Positions 8,604 through 18,913 of a stretch of 64,000 bases of DNA are shown one piece after another (position 1 is the first letter of the stretch; each line of letters starts with the position of its first letter). The stretch comes from Mycobacterium sp. (GTDB lineage: Bacteria > Actinomycetota > Actinomycetes > Mycobacteriales > Mycobacteriaceae). Position numbers and translations under genes: made by a program. The notes below the pieces were generated by a model. It saw nothing but the letters and a program-made list of their open reading frames with translations. It searched no databases and was not told the origin of the DNA. The DNA lies in NCBI GenBank assembly GCA_025965895.1, contig JAOPWC010000114.1:1-64000 (forward strand), in the 5' to 3' direction.

Positions 8604-9350
8604 TCAGCCGCGCCTGCCGCGCACCCATTGAATGGCGCCGATGCTGTTGGTCCGCACGCTGACGAAGCCGTGGTCCTCCAGGATGTCACCGATCTCGTCA
8701 TCGCCGAACACATAGGCCCCGAAGTTTGGCAGTTTGCGCCAGAACCCGGCCACAGGTCCGGCGGTGGGTACCATCACGGCCAGTCGTCCGCCCGGCCGCA
8801 GCACCCGCGCCATCTCGGCGAGCGCCGCCACGGGGTCCGGGATCAGCTGCAACACGGCGATGGAGACCACCGCGTCCACCGTCTCGTCGCGCAGGGGAAG
8901 CCGCTGCGCGTCTGCCCGCAGGAAGCCGATCTGCGGTCCGGCAACCGAGCGCACCGCCCGCGCCAGCATCGGCTGGGAAATGTCGACGCCAAGTGCCAAC
9001 CCGTCGGGTCCGGCGGCGCGGGCCAGCGACGCGGTGACGCTACCGGGGCCGGAGCCCACGTCCAGAGCGGTCCCACCCTGGGGAATGTTCAGCCACTCAG
9101 TGGGCTGCTGCCAGGCGGTCAGCAACCTGCGGACCGTGGCCTGGGCCGTGTCGTAGAGCATCGAGCCGACCGGCGAGGCCCATGCCGCCTGGATCGCTCC
9201 CGTGTTCTTGGCCGGGGCTGTGTCCTCAGCAGATTCGGTGCCAAGCAGGTCGAGGTAGCCCTCGCTGACGTCGGGGTCCGTCGGCGGATGGGTGAGCAGT
9301 TCCAGCGCCCTGCCCAATGCCGGCGGCAGCGCGGTGTTCAGATCGGTCAT
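8604..9350 (-). CDS. class I SAM-dependent methyltransferase
   Basis: The 248-residue protein has a helical N-terminal cap (about 1-85) and a Rossmann-fold methyltransferase core. It shows motif I LDVGSGPGSV near 95, the acidic post-I strand GVDISQPMLARA, motif II near AVVSIAVLQL, and motif III VLRPGGRLAV. This is the Methyltransf_11 (UbiE-like) type that acts on small molecules. AAGGGG precedes the ATG. The acceptor is unknown, and neighbours do not help because the gene converges with the lipoprotein gene and no pathway partner is adjacent. Confidence 0.85.
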   Translation of the reverse strand: MTDLNTALPPALGRALELLTHPPTDPDVSEGYLDLLGTESAEDTAPAKNTGAIQAAWASPVGSMLYDTAQATVRRLLTAWQQPTEWLNIPQGGTALDVGSGPGSVTASLARAAGPDGLALGVDISQPMLARAVRSVAGPQIGFLRADAQRLPLRDETVDAVVSIAVLQLIPDPVAALAEMARVLRPGGRLAVMVPTAGPVAGFWRKLPNFGAYVFGDDEIGDILEDHGFVSVRTNSIGAIQWVRGRRG

Positions 9351-9492
9351 GTACGCCCCTTCGAGGCAATACGAAGCTCTACAGGCGATTACCGAACCCG
9401 GAGCTTCACGCGAGATACGGCCCTCGTTGGAAGCCTACGCCGGGCCGTCAGCCGGCTCGCTTTCCATTCCCGTCAGTTTCGGCTGAAGGGTC

Positions 9493-9635
9493 GGCTCCAG
9501 TACCGCCGCTCGAGCTGTCTGGAGCCCGGCCGGCGGCACACCGCAACGGCGTGGATGAAGGACAACGGTGTGGTTTCGTGCGACACTGTGGGTACTAGCC
9601 GATCTACGCCAGACCAGGCAGAGGTCGGCTTTTTT
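9493..9635 (+). ncRNA. candidate structured RNA or leader ending in a terminator
   Basis: The + strand holds a perfect 8-bp inverted repeat, GGCTCCAG (9493-9500) with CTGGAGCC (9519-9526). About 70 bases on, a second stem (9597-9630) is followed directly by a T-run. Such an arrangement fits a small RNA with its own intrinsic terminator, or an attenuator leader for the two small genes that follow. No promoter was identified with confidence. Confidence 0.3.
9597..9635 (+). terminator. intrinsic terminator-like hairpin with T-run
   Basis: AGCCGATCT (9597-9605) pairs with AGGTCGGCT (9622-9630) with one G-U wobble, leaving a 16-base loop, and is followed at once by a T-run. Canonical U-tract terminators are uncommon in mycobacteria, which makes this one notable. 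It lies 27 bases before a GTG-started small gene. Confidence 0.5.
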
Positions 9636-9661
9636 GGTCCCCAGTCCGAGGGGTGGTTGCC

Positions 9662-9817
9662 GTGGCCGTTCTCGAGAAGAAACCTCTCACCGCGCAAGTC
9701 ACGGTGGCTCTGGCCACCTTGAGACAGGCCCGCGAGGGCCGTGATTCGGGACAGATCCTGGCAGCGCAACGCCGCTTCGACTGGCTCGTAGATCAACTAC
9801 CGCGCCCGACGAAATGA
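9662..9817 (+). CDS. small hypothetical protein, 51 residues
   Basis: A GTG-started frame preceded by GAGGGG encodes 51 residues with an amphipathic helical pattern (TAQVTVALATLRQAREGRDS, then LAAQRRFDWLVDQL). Its stop overlaps the ATG of the next frame in an ATGA, a translational-coupling arrangement typical of real gene pairs. I do not recognise the family. It is too short for automatic gene calls to be reliable, and the overlap is the main support. Confidence 0.5.
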   Translation: MAVLEKKPLTAQVTVALATLRQAREGRDSGQILAAQRRFDWLVDQLPRPTK

Positions 9818-10071
9818 TCATCGAAACCACCCACTGCCCGGGCCGGGAGTGCGAGTGCCCGGGTAATCGATGGTGGAGCGGCTGGGTGTGCGCCGGCGAA
9901 GTGCACGTCGTGCCCATCGACGACCTTCGGTCGCATCACTCTGACGGCTGTGAATGTGATCCTCGTATCGAACTGCACGTCGGCCAGAGCGGATTCGCTT
10001 CGTGGATGGTGTCGCACAACAGCTTCGACCGCCGCGAACTCGCCGAGCCGTCAGTCCTCCAGGAGTACTGA
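9814..10071 (+). CDS. small Cys/His-rich protein, phage-like
   Basis: This 85-residue product contains HCPGRECECPG, then EVHVVPIDDLRSHHSDGCEC, and ends with SHNSFDRREL. The order of an IDDLR-H segment, a CxC pair and a final VxHNSxDxRE is one I associate with small orphan proteins of mycobacteriophages and prophage-like islands; this is recollection, not a search. Four to six Cys/His residues could bind a metal. Coupled by ATGA overlap to the 51-residue frame upstream. Function is unknown. Confidence 0.6.
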   Translation: MIIETTHCPGRECECPGNRWWSGWVCAGEVHVVPIDDLRSHHSDGCECDPRIELHVGQSGFASWMVSHNSFDRRELAEPSVLQEY

Positions 10072-10086
10072 GGGCGGAGCAGTTCG

Positions 10087-11532
10087 CTACGCCCGCAGGT
10101 GATAGTGGTCTAGCGCCAGCTCGCGGGTGCGGGCAGCGAATGTTTTGCCACTGTAGGGCAATTGAGTGACCACCTTCCCGCTGGCGTGGCGGTAGTAGTT
10201 GTTGCAGTTGGCCAACCAGACGCTGCCCGCCATCGCGGCCTGGATCTCGGCGTTGTAGCGATCCTGCGCGTCGCGGGTGACTTCGATCGTGCGCGCTTTA
10301 TGCGCCTGCATCCGGTCGAGGATGCCGCAAATGAACGTTGTCTGCACTTCGTGGATGAACAGGATGGAGTTGACGCCGTTGGTATTGGGCCCGTACAAGA
10401 TGAACAGGTTCGGGTAGCCTGCGACAAGCGTGCCCAGGTAGGCCTCTGGCCCGTCCTTCCACTCATCGCGGAGCCGACGTCCGCCGCCCCCGTACACCTC
10501 GAGGCTGCTCAGGTAGTCGGCGGCCTTGAAGCCCGTCCCGTAGATCACCGTGTCGACCACGTGCTCGTTGCCGTCGGCGGTTCGCAGTCCGCGCTCGGTG
10601 AACTCGACGATCGGCGAGGTTTCCAGGTGCACATGCGGGAGGGCGAAGGTCGGGAACCAGTCGCGTGACATCAGCGGACGCTTGCAGCCGACCGGGTAGT
10701 TCGGCGTCAGCTTTGTGCGCAGCTCAGGATCTTTCACCTTGCGCATCAGGTAGCTGTACGCGAGTTGGGTGGCTTCGCGGGTCTGCGCGGCGTCGGCGTC
10801 GAAGCTCGACGTTTCGTACGCGTCGAACGCCTCGTCGCGAAGCTTCTGGGCGGCACGGGGATCGCGCTCGAAGAGCTCGTGCTGTTCGGGTGTGAATGGA
10901 TAGTCGAATCGCGGAGACACCCAGATCGGGGTGCGCTGAAACACGGTGAGGTGCGCCGTTTCCGGTGCGATGGCCGGAACGTATTGCACGGCGCTGGCGC
11001 CGGTGCCGATCGATGCCACACGTTCGCCCGCTGTCGACCTGCTGTGGTCCCATCGCGATGAGTGGAACCTGCGGCCGTGAAACTTTTCGGCGCCGGGTAT
11101 GGCGGGGATGTTGGGCACATCCAGCATGCCGACCGCGCTGATCACCGTGTCGACGTGATGCGCGGCGCCGCTGTCGGTGATAAGTGTCCAGCGACGGTCG
11201 CGGTCGGACCACCTCAGCGTGTCGATGCTGGTCCCCGCGCGCAGGTGCCGGTCCAGCCCGTGACCGACGGCAACGCCTTCGAGGTAGTCGAGGATCTCCG
11301 GTTGGTTGGCATAGGTCTTGCTCCAGCGCGGATTCAACGCAAAGGAGAACGAATACAGATGCGACGGCACATCGCATGCGGCGCCGGGAAACGTGTTGTG
11401 CCGCCAGGTCCCTCCGAACCCGTCGGCACGGTCGAAGATCGTGAAGTCGTAGCCGCCCTCGGCGAGCTGAATCCCCATGGCGATGCCGCCGGCGCCGGCA
11501 CCGATGATCGCAACAGACGGCTTCAGCCCCAT
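10087..11532 (-). CDS. flavin-containing monooxygenase, Baeyer-Villiger type
   Basis: From the ATG at 11532 the product is 481 residues with an FAD Rossmann motif (GAGAGG, 11-16), a second nucleotide-binding motif for NADPH (GTGASA, 176-181), and the Baeyer-Villiger fingerprint FHGRRFHSSRWD at 151-162. These enzymes insert one oxygen from O2 into ketones or oxidise heteroatoms using NADPH. An upstream in-frame extension to 11607 exists but reads through the end of a decayed VOC gene, so it is not used. The first bases overlap the stop of that remnant, so the two were probably once one operon. Substrate unknown. Confidence 0.9.
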   Translation of the reverse strand: MGLKPSVAIIGAGAGGIAMGIQLAEGGYDFTIFDRADGFGGTWRHNTFPGAACDVPSHLYSFSFALNPRWSKTYANQPEILDYLEGVAVGHGLDRHLRAGTSIDTLRWSDRDRRWTLITDSGAAHHVDTVISAVGMLDVPNIPAIPGAEKFHGRRFHSSRWDHSRSTAGERVASIGTGASAVQYVPAIAPETAHLTVFQRTPIWVSPRFDYPFTPEQHELFERDPRAAQKLRDEAFDAYETSSFDADAAQTREATQLAYSYLMRKVKDPELRTKLTPNYPVGCKRPLMSRDWFPTFALPHVHLETSPIVEFTERGLRTADGNEHVVDTVIYGTGFKAADYLSSLEVYGGGGRRLRDEWKDGPEAYLGTLVAGYPNLFILYGPNTNGVNSILFIHEVQTTFICGILDRMQAHKARTIEVTRDAQDRYNAEIQAAMAGSVWLANCNNYYRHASGKVVTQLPYSGKTFAARTRELALDHYHLRA

Positions 11533-11836
11533 TGAGCGAAATAGGGACGCTCGGGGCTGCGCTTCTCGACGAGGATGAACACAACCCCCCACGGGTCGAC
11601 GAACCAACTCGTCCGCACTCTCGCAACATCGGCGACGCCGTCCACAACGAAACGCACCCCTTTGCCCTCGAGCTCGGCCTTCATCGCACCGGATCGGATA
11701 CGAGCTGACCCATGTCGTCGCGGATGGCGGCGTCGTCCATCACATAGGGCGGTGACAGCACGCGCAGGCCCGCGACATCGCGATAGAACGCGACCGCCGC
11801 CTCGCAATCGGGCACGCACACGCCGATGTCAGCCAT
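11523..11836 (-). pseudogene. VOC/glyoxalase-superfamily protein, frameshifted and deleted
   Basis: The first frame from ATG 11836 gives a typical VOC start (MADIGVCVPDCEAAVAFYRD, then VAGLRVLSPPYVMDD) but ends at a stop at 11681 after 51 residues. The C-terminal half, containing KGVRFVVDGVADVARVRTSW and the beta-strand FVDPWGVVFILVE, continues in another frame to 11523. Together they give about 105 residues where the family usually has about 125-130, so a small internal deletion with frameshift near 11690 is likely. Metal-binding VOC enzymes need both halves, so this is probably inactive. Confidence 0.7.
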
Positions 11837-11922
11837 TCCGGTAATCACGTTCTCATCGTGCCGCATCGGCGGTAACGTGATTACCGGTATCGGGATACTG
11901 AGGACCGGATCCCGCGGCTCAC

Positions 11923-13860
11923 TTACGATGCGTTGGCCGACGCAAGGTTGTACACCGTGTCGGACCCAACCTTGACGGGCTTGAAGTTGGCGGTCACCCA
12001 GTTGGTGATGTCGGTGTGTTGCTGGTTGCCTGACCCGCCGGGTCCGCGGTCGTTGCTGTTGTCCGGGATGATGTAGTAGGTGACCTGGTGGTTGGCGACG
12101 TAGTCCTGGAATTGGCTCAACGTCGGGACCGGGTCCGTGCCGGAGAATCCGCCGATGGCCATCACCGCGGTGTTCGTCGACAACTCGAGTCCCGCGGCGG
12201 CGGAGGATCGGTTGATTGCCGCCGACCAGTCGCTGTCGGTGGTCCGCAACATGGCATCGAGCTGAGGATTGTCGACGTTCTGGCCTCGTATTGCGCCACC
12301 GCCGTGGCCCGACTGTGCCGGCGCCGCGGGTCCGACCATGGCGTTGCCGCCGGCGTGGGACTGTCCGATCGTCGCGAACGCGTAGGCGGCAGGCCCGGCG
12401 ACGGCGCCAAGGACACCAAGGACAAGCGCCGCCGCCGCAAGGCGCTGGCGGGTCTGTGAGGTCAGCGAGATCAGGAGCGCGATGGTCGCCGCGATCGTCG
12501 ACGCCAGAATTATCCAGCGCAGCGGCGGCAGCCAGCCGCTGTTGCGGCCAAGAATCCACCAGCTCCCCACACCGGTCACCAAAAGCATTGCGGCAACCCC
12601 GATTCGGCCAAACCAGGACGCACGTTTGCGCCACATCTCGCGGAGGCCGATCGCGAACATGCCGGCGACGGCCGGCGCCAGTGACAGGCAGTAGTACGGG
12701 TGCACAGTGCCCTGCATGAAACTGAGCACCAGGCCGTCGACCAGCATCCAGCCGCCGAACAAGATCGCGCCGGCCCGCATCAGATCGGTACGCGGTGCGC
12801 GGCCCCGAGAGATGATCACCAAGACGACCGCCAGCAGCGCTGCGGGCAGCAACCAGCCGATCTCAAAGCCGAACTCCCCGGTGAACAGTCGCGGCAGGCC
12901 GTGTGCCTGGTTGCCGAATCCACCGAATCCGCCGTGGTGGCCCTGGCTGATCTGCACGCGGTCGCCGGCTGACGCACCGACCGTGGGGCTCTGTCCGGAA
13001 CCCGGGTGGTTGTGCCCCAAGACGCGGGCGAATCCGTTGTAACCCATAACCAGATTCATGAAGTTGTTGTCGGTGGAGCCGGCGATGTAGGGCCGCGACG
13101 ACGCCGGCCAGAGCAGGGTGAGCGCCACAAACCAGCCCGCGGAAACAACGAACGCCGCCAACGAGCCAACCAGGTGCAGCAGCCGGCGGCGCAATGGAGT
13201 TGGTGCCGCAACCAGATACACCAGCCCGATCGCCGGCATCACCATCAGACCCTCGAGCATCTTGGCCAGAAACGCGAAGCCGAGTGCCACGCCCGCGAGC
13301 GCGATCCACCTGGCGCCGGCGCGCTCCAGCGCGCGCACCGTGCAGTAGGCGCCGCCCGTCATCAGCAGCACCATCACCGCGTCGGGGTTGTTGTAGCGGA
13401 ACATCAACGCTGCGACCGGTGCCAGCGCCAACGCAGCCCCGGCGAGCAACCCTGCGCTCGGCCCGCTGATCCGCTTGACCGCACCGTAGAGCAACGCGAC
13501 CGCGGCGACGGCCATCAGCGCCTCGGGAATCAGCATGCTGGCGCTGCTGAACCCGAAGATCTGCCCGGACAGCCCCATCACCCACTGCGACACCGGCGGC
13601 TTGTCGACGGTGATGAAATTGTGCGGATCCAGCGACCCGAACAGCAGCGCTTCCCAGTTCTTCGAACCGGCTTGTGCCGCACCGGCGTAGAACTGGTTGC
13701 CCATCCCGTTGATGGTGATGTCCCACAAATACATCACCGCCGTCGCGACCAGCAGAAACGCCAGCCCAATGCGATCCCATGTGCCCGCGCTCACACGTCG
13801 CGGGCGAGGCGGCTCGCCGGATTCGGTGGCAGCCGGAGGTGCATCCAGTGTTGTGGTCAT
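11923..13860 (-). CDS. GT39-type membrane glycosyltransferase
   Basis: The 645-residue protein has a cytoplasmic N-tail of about 25 residues, roughly a dozen hydrophobic helices between about 30 and 500, and a soluble C-terminal domain from about 515. The first large external loop carries the acidic motif region LDPHNFITVDKPP (about 77-89), the pattern of GT39/ArnT-like polyprenyl-phosphate-sugar-dependent transferases. The loop near 300-330 is rich in Gly and His. Such enzymes move mannose, arabinose or other sugars onto lipids or proteins on the outer face of the membrane. The start at 13860 is chosen over an ATG seven codons upstream because of the N-terminal pattern MTTT. It stands alone. 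Confidence 0.88.
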   Translation of the reverse strand: MTTTLDAPPAATESGEPPRPRRVSAGTWDRIGLAFLLVATAVMYLWDITINGMGNQFYAGAAQAGSKNWEALLFGSLDPHNFITVDKPPVSQWVMGLSGQIFGFSSASMLIPEALMAVAAVALLYGAVKRISGPSAGLLAGAALALAPVAALMFRYNNPDAVMVLLMTGGAYCTVRALERAGARWIALAGVALGFAFLAKMLEGLMVMPAIGLVYLVAAPTPLRRRLLHLVGSLAAFVVSAGWFVALTLLWPASSRPYIAGSTDNNFMNLVMGYNGFARVLGHNHPGSGQSPTVGASAGDRVQISQGHHGGFGGFGNQAHGLPRLFTGEFGFEIGWLLPAALLAVVLVIISRGRAPRTDLMRAGAILFGGWMLVDGLVLSFMQGTVHPYYCLSLAPAVAGMFAIGLREMWRKRASWFGRIGVAAMLLVTGVGSWWILGRNSGWLPPLRWIILASTIAATIALLISLTSQTRQRLAAAALVLGVLGAVAGPAAYAFATIGQSHAGGNAMVGPAAPAQSGHGGGAIRGQNVDNPQLDAMLRTTDSDWSAAINRSSAAAGLELSTNTAVMAIGGFSGTDPVPTLSQFQDYVANHQVTYYIIPDNSNDRGPGGSGNQQHTDITNWVTANFKPVKVGSDTVYNLASANAS

Positions 13861-13915
13861 ACCGCCATTGAGGCATCCCAACTAGTGCTGAACCTATGAG
13901 CACGCGGTGAGAACC

Positions 13916-13999
13916 CTATGACTTGACCCCGACGGTGATCAGGTCAGAGATGATCCCGGTCCAGACCGGACGGTGAATGCGATGTTGCTCGTGAACCAT
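13916..13999 (-). other. 27-codon fragment, possible C-terminal gene remnant
   Basis: A short minus-strand frame contains IHRPVWTGIISDLITVGVKS and then a stop. It looks more like the C-terminus of a larger protein than an independent peptide, and no ribosome site precedes its ATG. It may be the last trace of a deleted gene. I cannot name the family. Confidence 0.25.
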
Positions 14000-14112
14000 G
14001 ACCGCGCCTATGGGTATACAGAGGCTGTACGGCGACCGCGGAATCGCACGAGTCTAACGCCGGCGCACGCTCGAGCCCCGGGGAGAATCCACCGAAAGGA
14101 CGGCAAGGGAAA

Positions 14113-14301
14113 ATGAGTGATCCAACGAATCTTCGTCAGCTCGTCGACCACCTCGAAGCGAGAATCTCCGATCGTGTTCTCGATCAGGACACGCTTGCGG
14201 TGGCGGTCGCCGACCTGGTCAACGTAGTCAGCCTGCTTGAGAAGCAGATCACGCAGCTCAGCGAACGACTGGATCGCATCGATCGTAGCCCCGCAAACTA
14301 G
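14113..14301 (+). CDS. small coiled-coil hypothetical protein, 62 residues
   Basis: An ATG preceded by AAGGGAAA starts a 62-residue acidic, almost entirely helical protein. The C-terminal half (VVSLLEKQITQLSERLDRI) shows heptad spacing and should form a short coiled coil. No known domain is recognised. The product may oligomerise or pair with a larger partner, but none is evident: the neighbours are an oppositely oriented glycosyltransferase and a flavin oxidase 175 bases downstream. Confidence 0.6.
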   Translation: MSDPTNLRQLVDHLEARISDRVLDQDTLAVAVADLVNVVSLLEKQITQLSERLDRIDRSPAN

Positions 14302-14475
14302 CACCGCCTTGGGCGTGCCCACCCTCCCAATTCGTCGGTCTTCCTCAGTTCTCGGCGGCTGCTCGCCGCATTGAACACGACGCACCTCTTCATCGTGTTC
14401 AAGGCGAGAGGCAGCGCGATTCCGTCGACGACGACGGCGCCTATCACTACCGGTGTGCGAATAGAGGGGACGTAA

Positions 14476-15816
14476 ATGGGTTCACGTTCGGTCGAGAGGA
14501 GCTACTTCCGCGGCGCGGAGGGATACGAAAAAGCTCGCCGAGAAACGGTGTGGAACGGCCTCGTGCCCGATCGTTTTCCCGATGTGATCGTGCAAGCGCG
14601 CGACACCGACGATGTGGTCGCGGCGATCCGTTATGCGCACGCCAACGGCCATAAAGTCGGCATACGTTCGGGTGGGCACAGCTGGGCGGCCAGTCACCTG
14701 CGCGACGGCGGCTTGCTGCTCGACGTCAGTCGCCTCGATCACTGCACGGTCGACACCGATCGGATGACCGCGAAGGTCGGGCCGGGCAAGGTCGCCAACG
14801 TCTTCGCGGCCGAACTCGACTCGCAAGGGCTTTTCTTCCCGGTGGGCCATTGCGAAGGCCTTTGCCTTGGTGGCTTTCTGCTGCAGGGCGGATACGGCTG
14901 GAACAGTCCGGCGATTGGCCTGGCATGTGAGAGCGTGCTTGGGCTGGAGGTCGTCACGGCCGACGGTGAACTGATCTATTGCGACGCCGAGAACCACCCC
15001 GACCTGTACTGGGCCGCTCGCGGCTCAGGCCCCGGCTTCTTCGCTGTCGTCACGTCGTTCAAACTTCGGATTCATCCCCGGCCGGCGGTGCTGGGCACCT
15101 GCCTGTACCTGTACCCGATCGAAGTCGCCGACGAGGTGTACACCTGGGGACGCGAGATCAGTCCGGAGGTCGACGACCGGGTCGAGCTGCAGATCCTCAC
15201 CTCGCGCGGCTTTCCCGGAACCGGGATCGACCACCCCGCCATCACGATCGCCTCGCCGGTCTTCGCCGATTCAGAGGAGGAGGCGGCGAAAGCCCTTGCC
15301 GTGCTGGGCACCTGCCCGGTCGCAGATAAGGCGATCGTCAATCTGCCTTATGCGCCGACCACCCTGGCGAACTGGTATGCCGCTGTGATGACCAATTATC
15401 CGGAGGGGCATCGCTACATCGCCGACAACATGTTCACGTCGGCTTCGGCGGCCGAACTACTGCCAGGCATCCGCAAGATCATCGAAACGATGCCGCCGCA
15501 CCCCTCGCACTTCATCTTCACGGGTTGGAGCGCATCACCGGATCGCGCGGACATGGTGTACGGCTTGGAGGACGAGATCTATCTGGCGCTGTACACCGTC
15601 TGGCAGGATCCGGCCGACGACGAACGGTACGGCGACTGGGCCGCCTCCAATATGGCGGCGATGTCTGACTTGTCGAGCGGCATCGCGCTCGCCGACGAGA
15701 ACCTCGGCCGGCGTCCGGCCAGGTTTGTCACCGATGGCAACATGGCGCGCCTGGACGCGGTCCGCTCGACCTACGATCCCGACGGCCGCTTCCACAGCTG
15801 GATGGGGCGCGTATGA
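14476..15816 (+). CDS. FAD-linked oxidase, berberine-bridge type
   Basis: The 446-residue protein has a PCMH-type FAD-binding domain: IRSGGHSW near 60-67, whose His normally carries covalent FAD, and GHCEGLCLGGFLLQGGYGWN near 129-148. The Cys in that second motif falls where bicovalent family members attach FAD through a second bond. The substrate-binding domain follows, and the C-terminal BBE segment is present (STYDPDGRFHSW). Enzymes of this type (6-hydroxynicotine oxidase, sugar and alkaloid oxidases) oxidise alcohols or amines with O2 to give H2O2. No Tat or Sec signal is visible, so it is probably cytoplasmic. Ribosome site GAGGGGACG precedes the ATG. Confidence 0.9.
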   Translation: MGSRSVERSYFRGAEGYEKARRETVWNGLVPDRFPDVIVQARDTDDVVAAIRYAHANGHKVGIRSGGHSWAASHLRDGGLLLDVSRLDHCTVDTDRMTAKVGPGKVANVFAAELDSQGLFFPVGHCEGLCLGGFLLQGGYGWNSPAIGLACESVLGLEVVTADGELIYCDAENHPDLYWAARGSGPGFFAVVTSFKLRIHPRPAVLGTCLYLYPIEVADEVYTWGREISPEVDDRVELQILTSRGFPGTGIDHPAITIASPVFADSEEEAAKALAVLGTCPVADKAIVNLPYAPTTLANWYAAVMTNYPEGHRYIADNMFTSASAAELLPGIRKIIETMPPHPSHFIFTGWSASPDRADMVYGLEDEIYLALYTVWQDPADDERYGDWAASNMAAMSDLSSGIALADENLGRRPARFVTDGNMARLDAVRSTYDPDGRFHSWMGRV

Positions 15817-15857
15817 AGTGACCGCCGCAGCGCACGCAGTCGTCGAGCCGGCACCAT

Positions 15858-16227
15858 GTGCCGCGGCCCGGCTTCGCGACCGTTCATGGCTGCGATGCCG
15901 CTGAGGTGTACGCCCGTGATCTCACGCTGGACAAGTTCCTCGACGCACAGACGCTGGCGGCCGCCCCGACGCTACGACGCCTGGTTGCAGTGCTGCGAGA
16001 CCGTCATGCGGGCCTTGCCCGAACAGCAGCGCCAGCACTCGCTACTGCCCCTGCTGCACAACTACGAGCGACCCGAAAAGCCTCTCCGCGGCTCGGTGGC
16101 CCCGACCGACGGGTTCCGTGCTGCGGTGCAGGAGGCGAAGGTCGGCCCGGCGAAAGACATCCCACATGTGACCCAGCCGATCATCGTCAGGTACATCACC
16201 AACTTGCAGTTGCTGGGACTGCTCTGA
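15858..16227 (+). pseudogene. carboxylic acid reductase remnant lacking the reductase domain
   Basis: Two pieces of one family are joined. From 15858 one frame reads RPGFATVHGCDAAEVYARDL and then TLDKFLDAQTLAAAPTL, the linker between the carrier and reductase domains of mycobacterial carboxylic acid reductases. From about 15970, in another frame, comes the extreme C-terminus of the same family: RYDAWLQCCETVMRALPEQQ, HSLLPLLHNY, APTDGFRAAVQEAKVGPAKD, then a final LQLLGLL before the stop. The adenylation domain, most of the carrier domain and nearly all of the NADPH-dependent thioester reductase domain are gone, and the join is out of frame. It cannot encode an enzyme. Confidence 0.8.
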
Positions 16228-17851
16228 GCCGCGACAACGCCGCACACCACCATCGACGGTGATGGGCGAACCGTGGCGGGAGGCATCGGGTCTGCACCAC
16301 GCGGTGGGAGCTTGCGCTAAGGTAAGAACCAGGTGAGCTGGGAAGTCTGGTCGGCGAGTTCTGGATCAGACTGCCTAAGGGGTTATCGTGCGAGCAATCC
16401 GCTTCCCTCCGACTTCCGGCCCCATCGACGCGCTCTCGGCGGCCGAGTTCTGATGCCCAATCACGCTTACCTACAAGCAGATTGGCGCCGCGAGGCCCTG
16501 CGCACCAATCTGTGGGTCGTGCCGGCTGCGGAGGCGGCGGCGGTGCTGGGCCTGTTCATCGGCACCTATGCGGTGGACCGGGCCGCCTACGGCGGCAATC
16601 TGCAGCTGCCGGCGTGGGTGCTCAGCGGGACCGCCGACACCGCCCGGCAGGTCCTCACGGCAATCGCCGCGGCAATCATGACGGTCGTCGGGATCGTCTT
16701 CTCGATCACCATCGTCGCGTTGACGCTCGCGTCGACCCAGTTCGGTCCGCGGATGCTGCGCAACTTCATTCGTGACCGGGGAACGCAGTTCACGCTCGGA
16801 ACATTCGTTGCGACCTTCTTCTATGTGGTTCTGGCGCTGGTCTCCATCGGTGGCGGCCCGCGCGGCGACTTCGTACCGCACCTGTCGATCACGGTGGCGC
16901 TCGTGTTGACGCTGGTCGATCTGGCCGTCTTGATCTACTTCATCAACCACATCGCCACCGCGATCCAGCTACCGCAGGTGATCGCGGGCATCGCCGGCGA
17001 CCTGGCCAAGGAAATCGACGCGCGGGGCAGTGGCGACCACTGCACGGGCTTCGGCAGCGCCAGAGGCCCGTCGAGCGAGGAGCTGCTCTCCAGAATGGAA
17101 GAAACGGGCGCCGTTATCCGGACGCCGGCGAGCGGCTATCTGCAGGTCATCCGTCATGACACGCTGCTGAAGATCGCCACGGCGGCCGAAGCAGTCATTC
17201 ATCTGCCTCACCGTCCGGGGCACTTTTTGGTACGGGGGCAGGCATTGGCGAATGTCTGGCCCCCGGAGGCGGCCGAGTACGTTGGCGAGAATCTGCAGCG
17301 CGGCCATGTCACCGGCCCCTACCGCACGCTCACCCAGGACATATCGTTCGGCTTCGACCAACTTGTGGAGATCGCCTTGCGCGCACTCTCCCCGGCCGTC
17401 AACGACACTTTCACGGCATTGACGTGCATCGATTGGCTCGCCGATTGCTTGTGCCGCATCGCCATCGGATGGCATCCGCAACGGATCCGGCGCGACGACA
17501 CCGGTCGCATTCGCGTGATCGCCCACGAGGCAGACCTTGACAGGCTGATCGAGCGGGCCTTCGAAAAGATCCGCCAGGCCGCCGAGGGGATGCCCGCGGT
17601 GATGATCCGGCAACTCGATGCGCTGGGGAAAATCATTGAACAAACCTCACAACCAGCGGTACGCCGGCTCCTCCTGCACCAGGCCGACATGACGCAGCGG
17701 GCCAATCTGCGTTCGGTCCGTGAGCCGGCGGATCGTGCGGACGTGACGAGCCACTACGACACCGTCGTGGCGCTGTTCACCCGGCCTGAGCCGCAAGCGG
17801 TGCCCGCGCCCACCCGCCCGAATGGCGAGGCAAAACCGCTCCCCAGTGCGA

Positions 17852-18781
<930 letters not shown>

Positions 18782-18913
18782 TTACGTGTCATGTCAGACC
18801 GCGCTTCGTCATCACCCATGCAACCCGCCGGTTCGCCTGCGCGGGAGGCCGGGGTTATCGGGGGTACGACGGCGACCCCCCTACGCCCAGCGAGCCGACG
18901 TAGCGTTGACCTG

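Noticed and set aside
11532-11607. A 25-codon N-terminal extension of the flavin monooxygenase.
   Set aside because: It reads through the end of the decayed VOC gene, and the FAD motif begins at the correct distance from the ATG at 11532.
12863-13903. Long frames on other frames and strands across the GT39 gene.
   Set aside because: They are shadow frames of a high-GC gene, with Arg-rich low-complexity translations and no family similarity.
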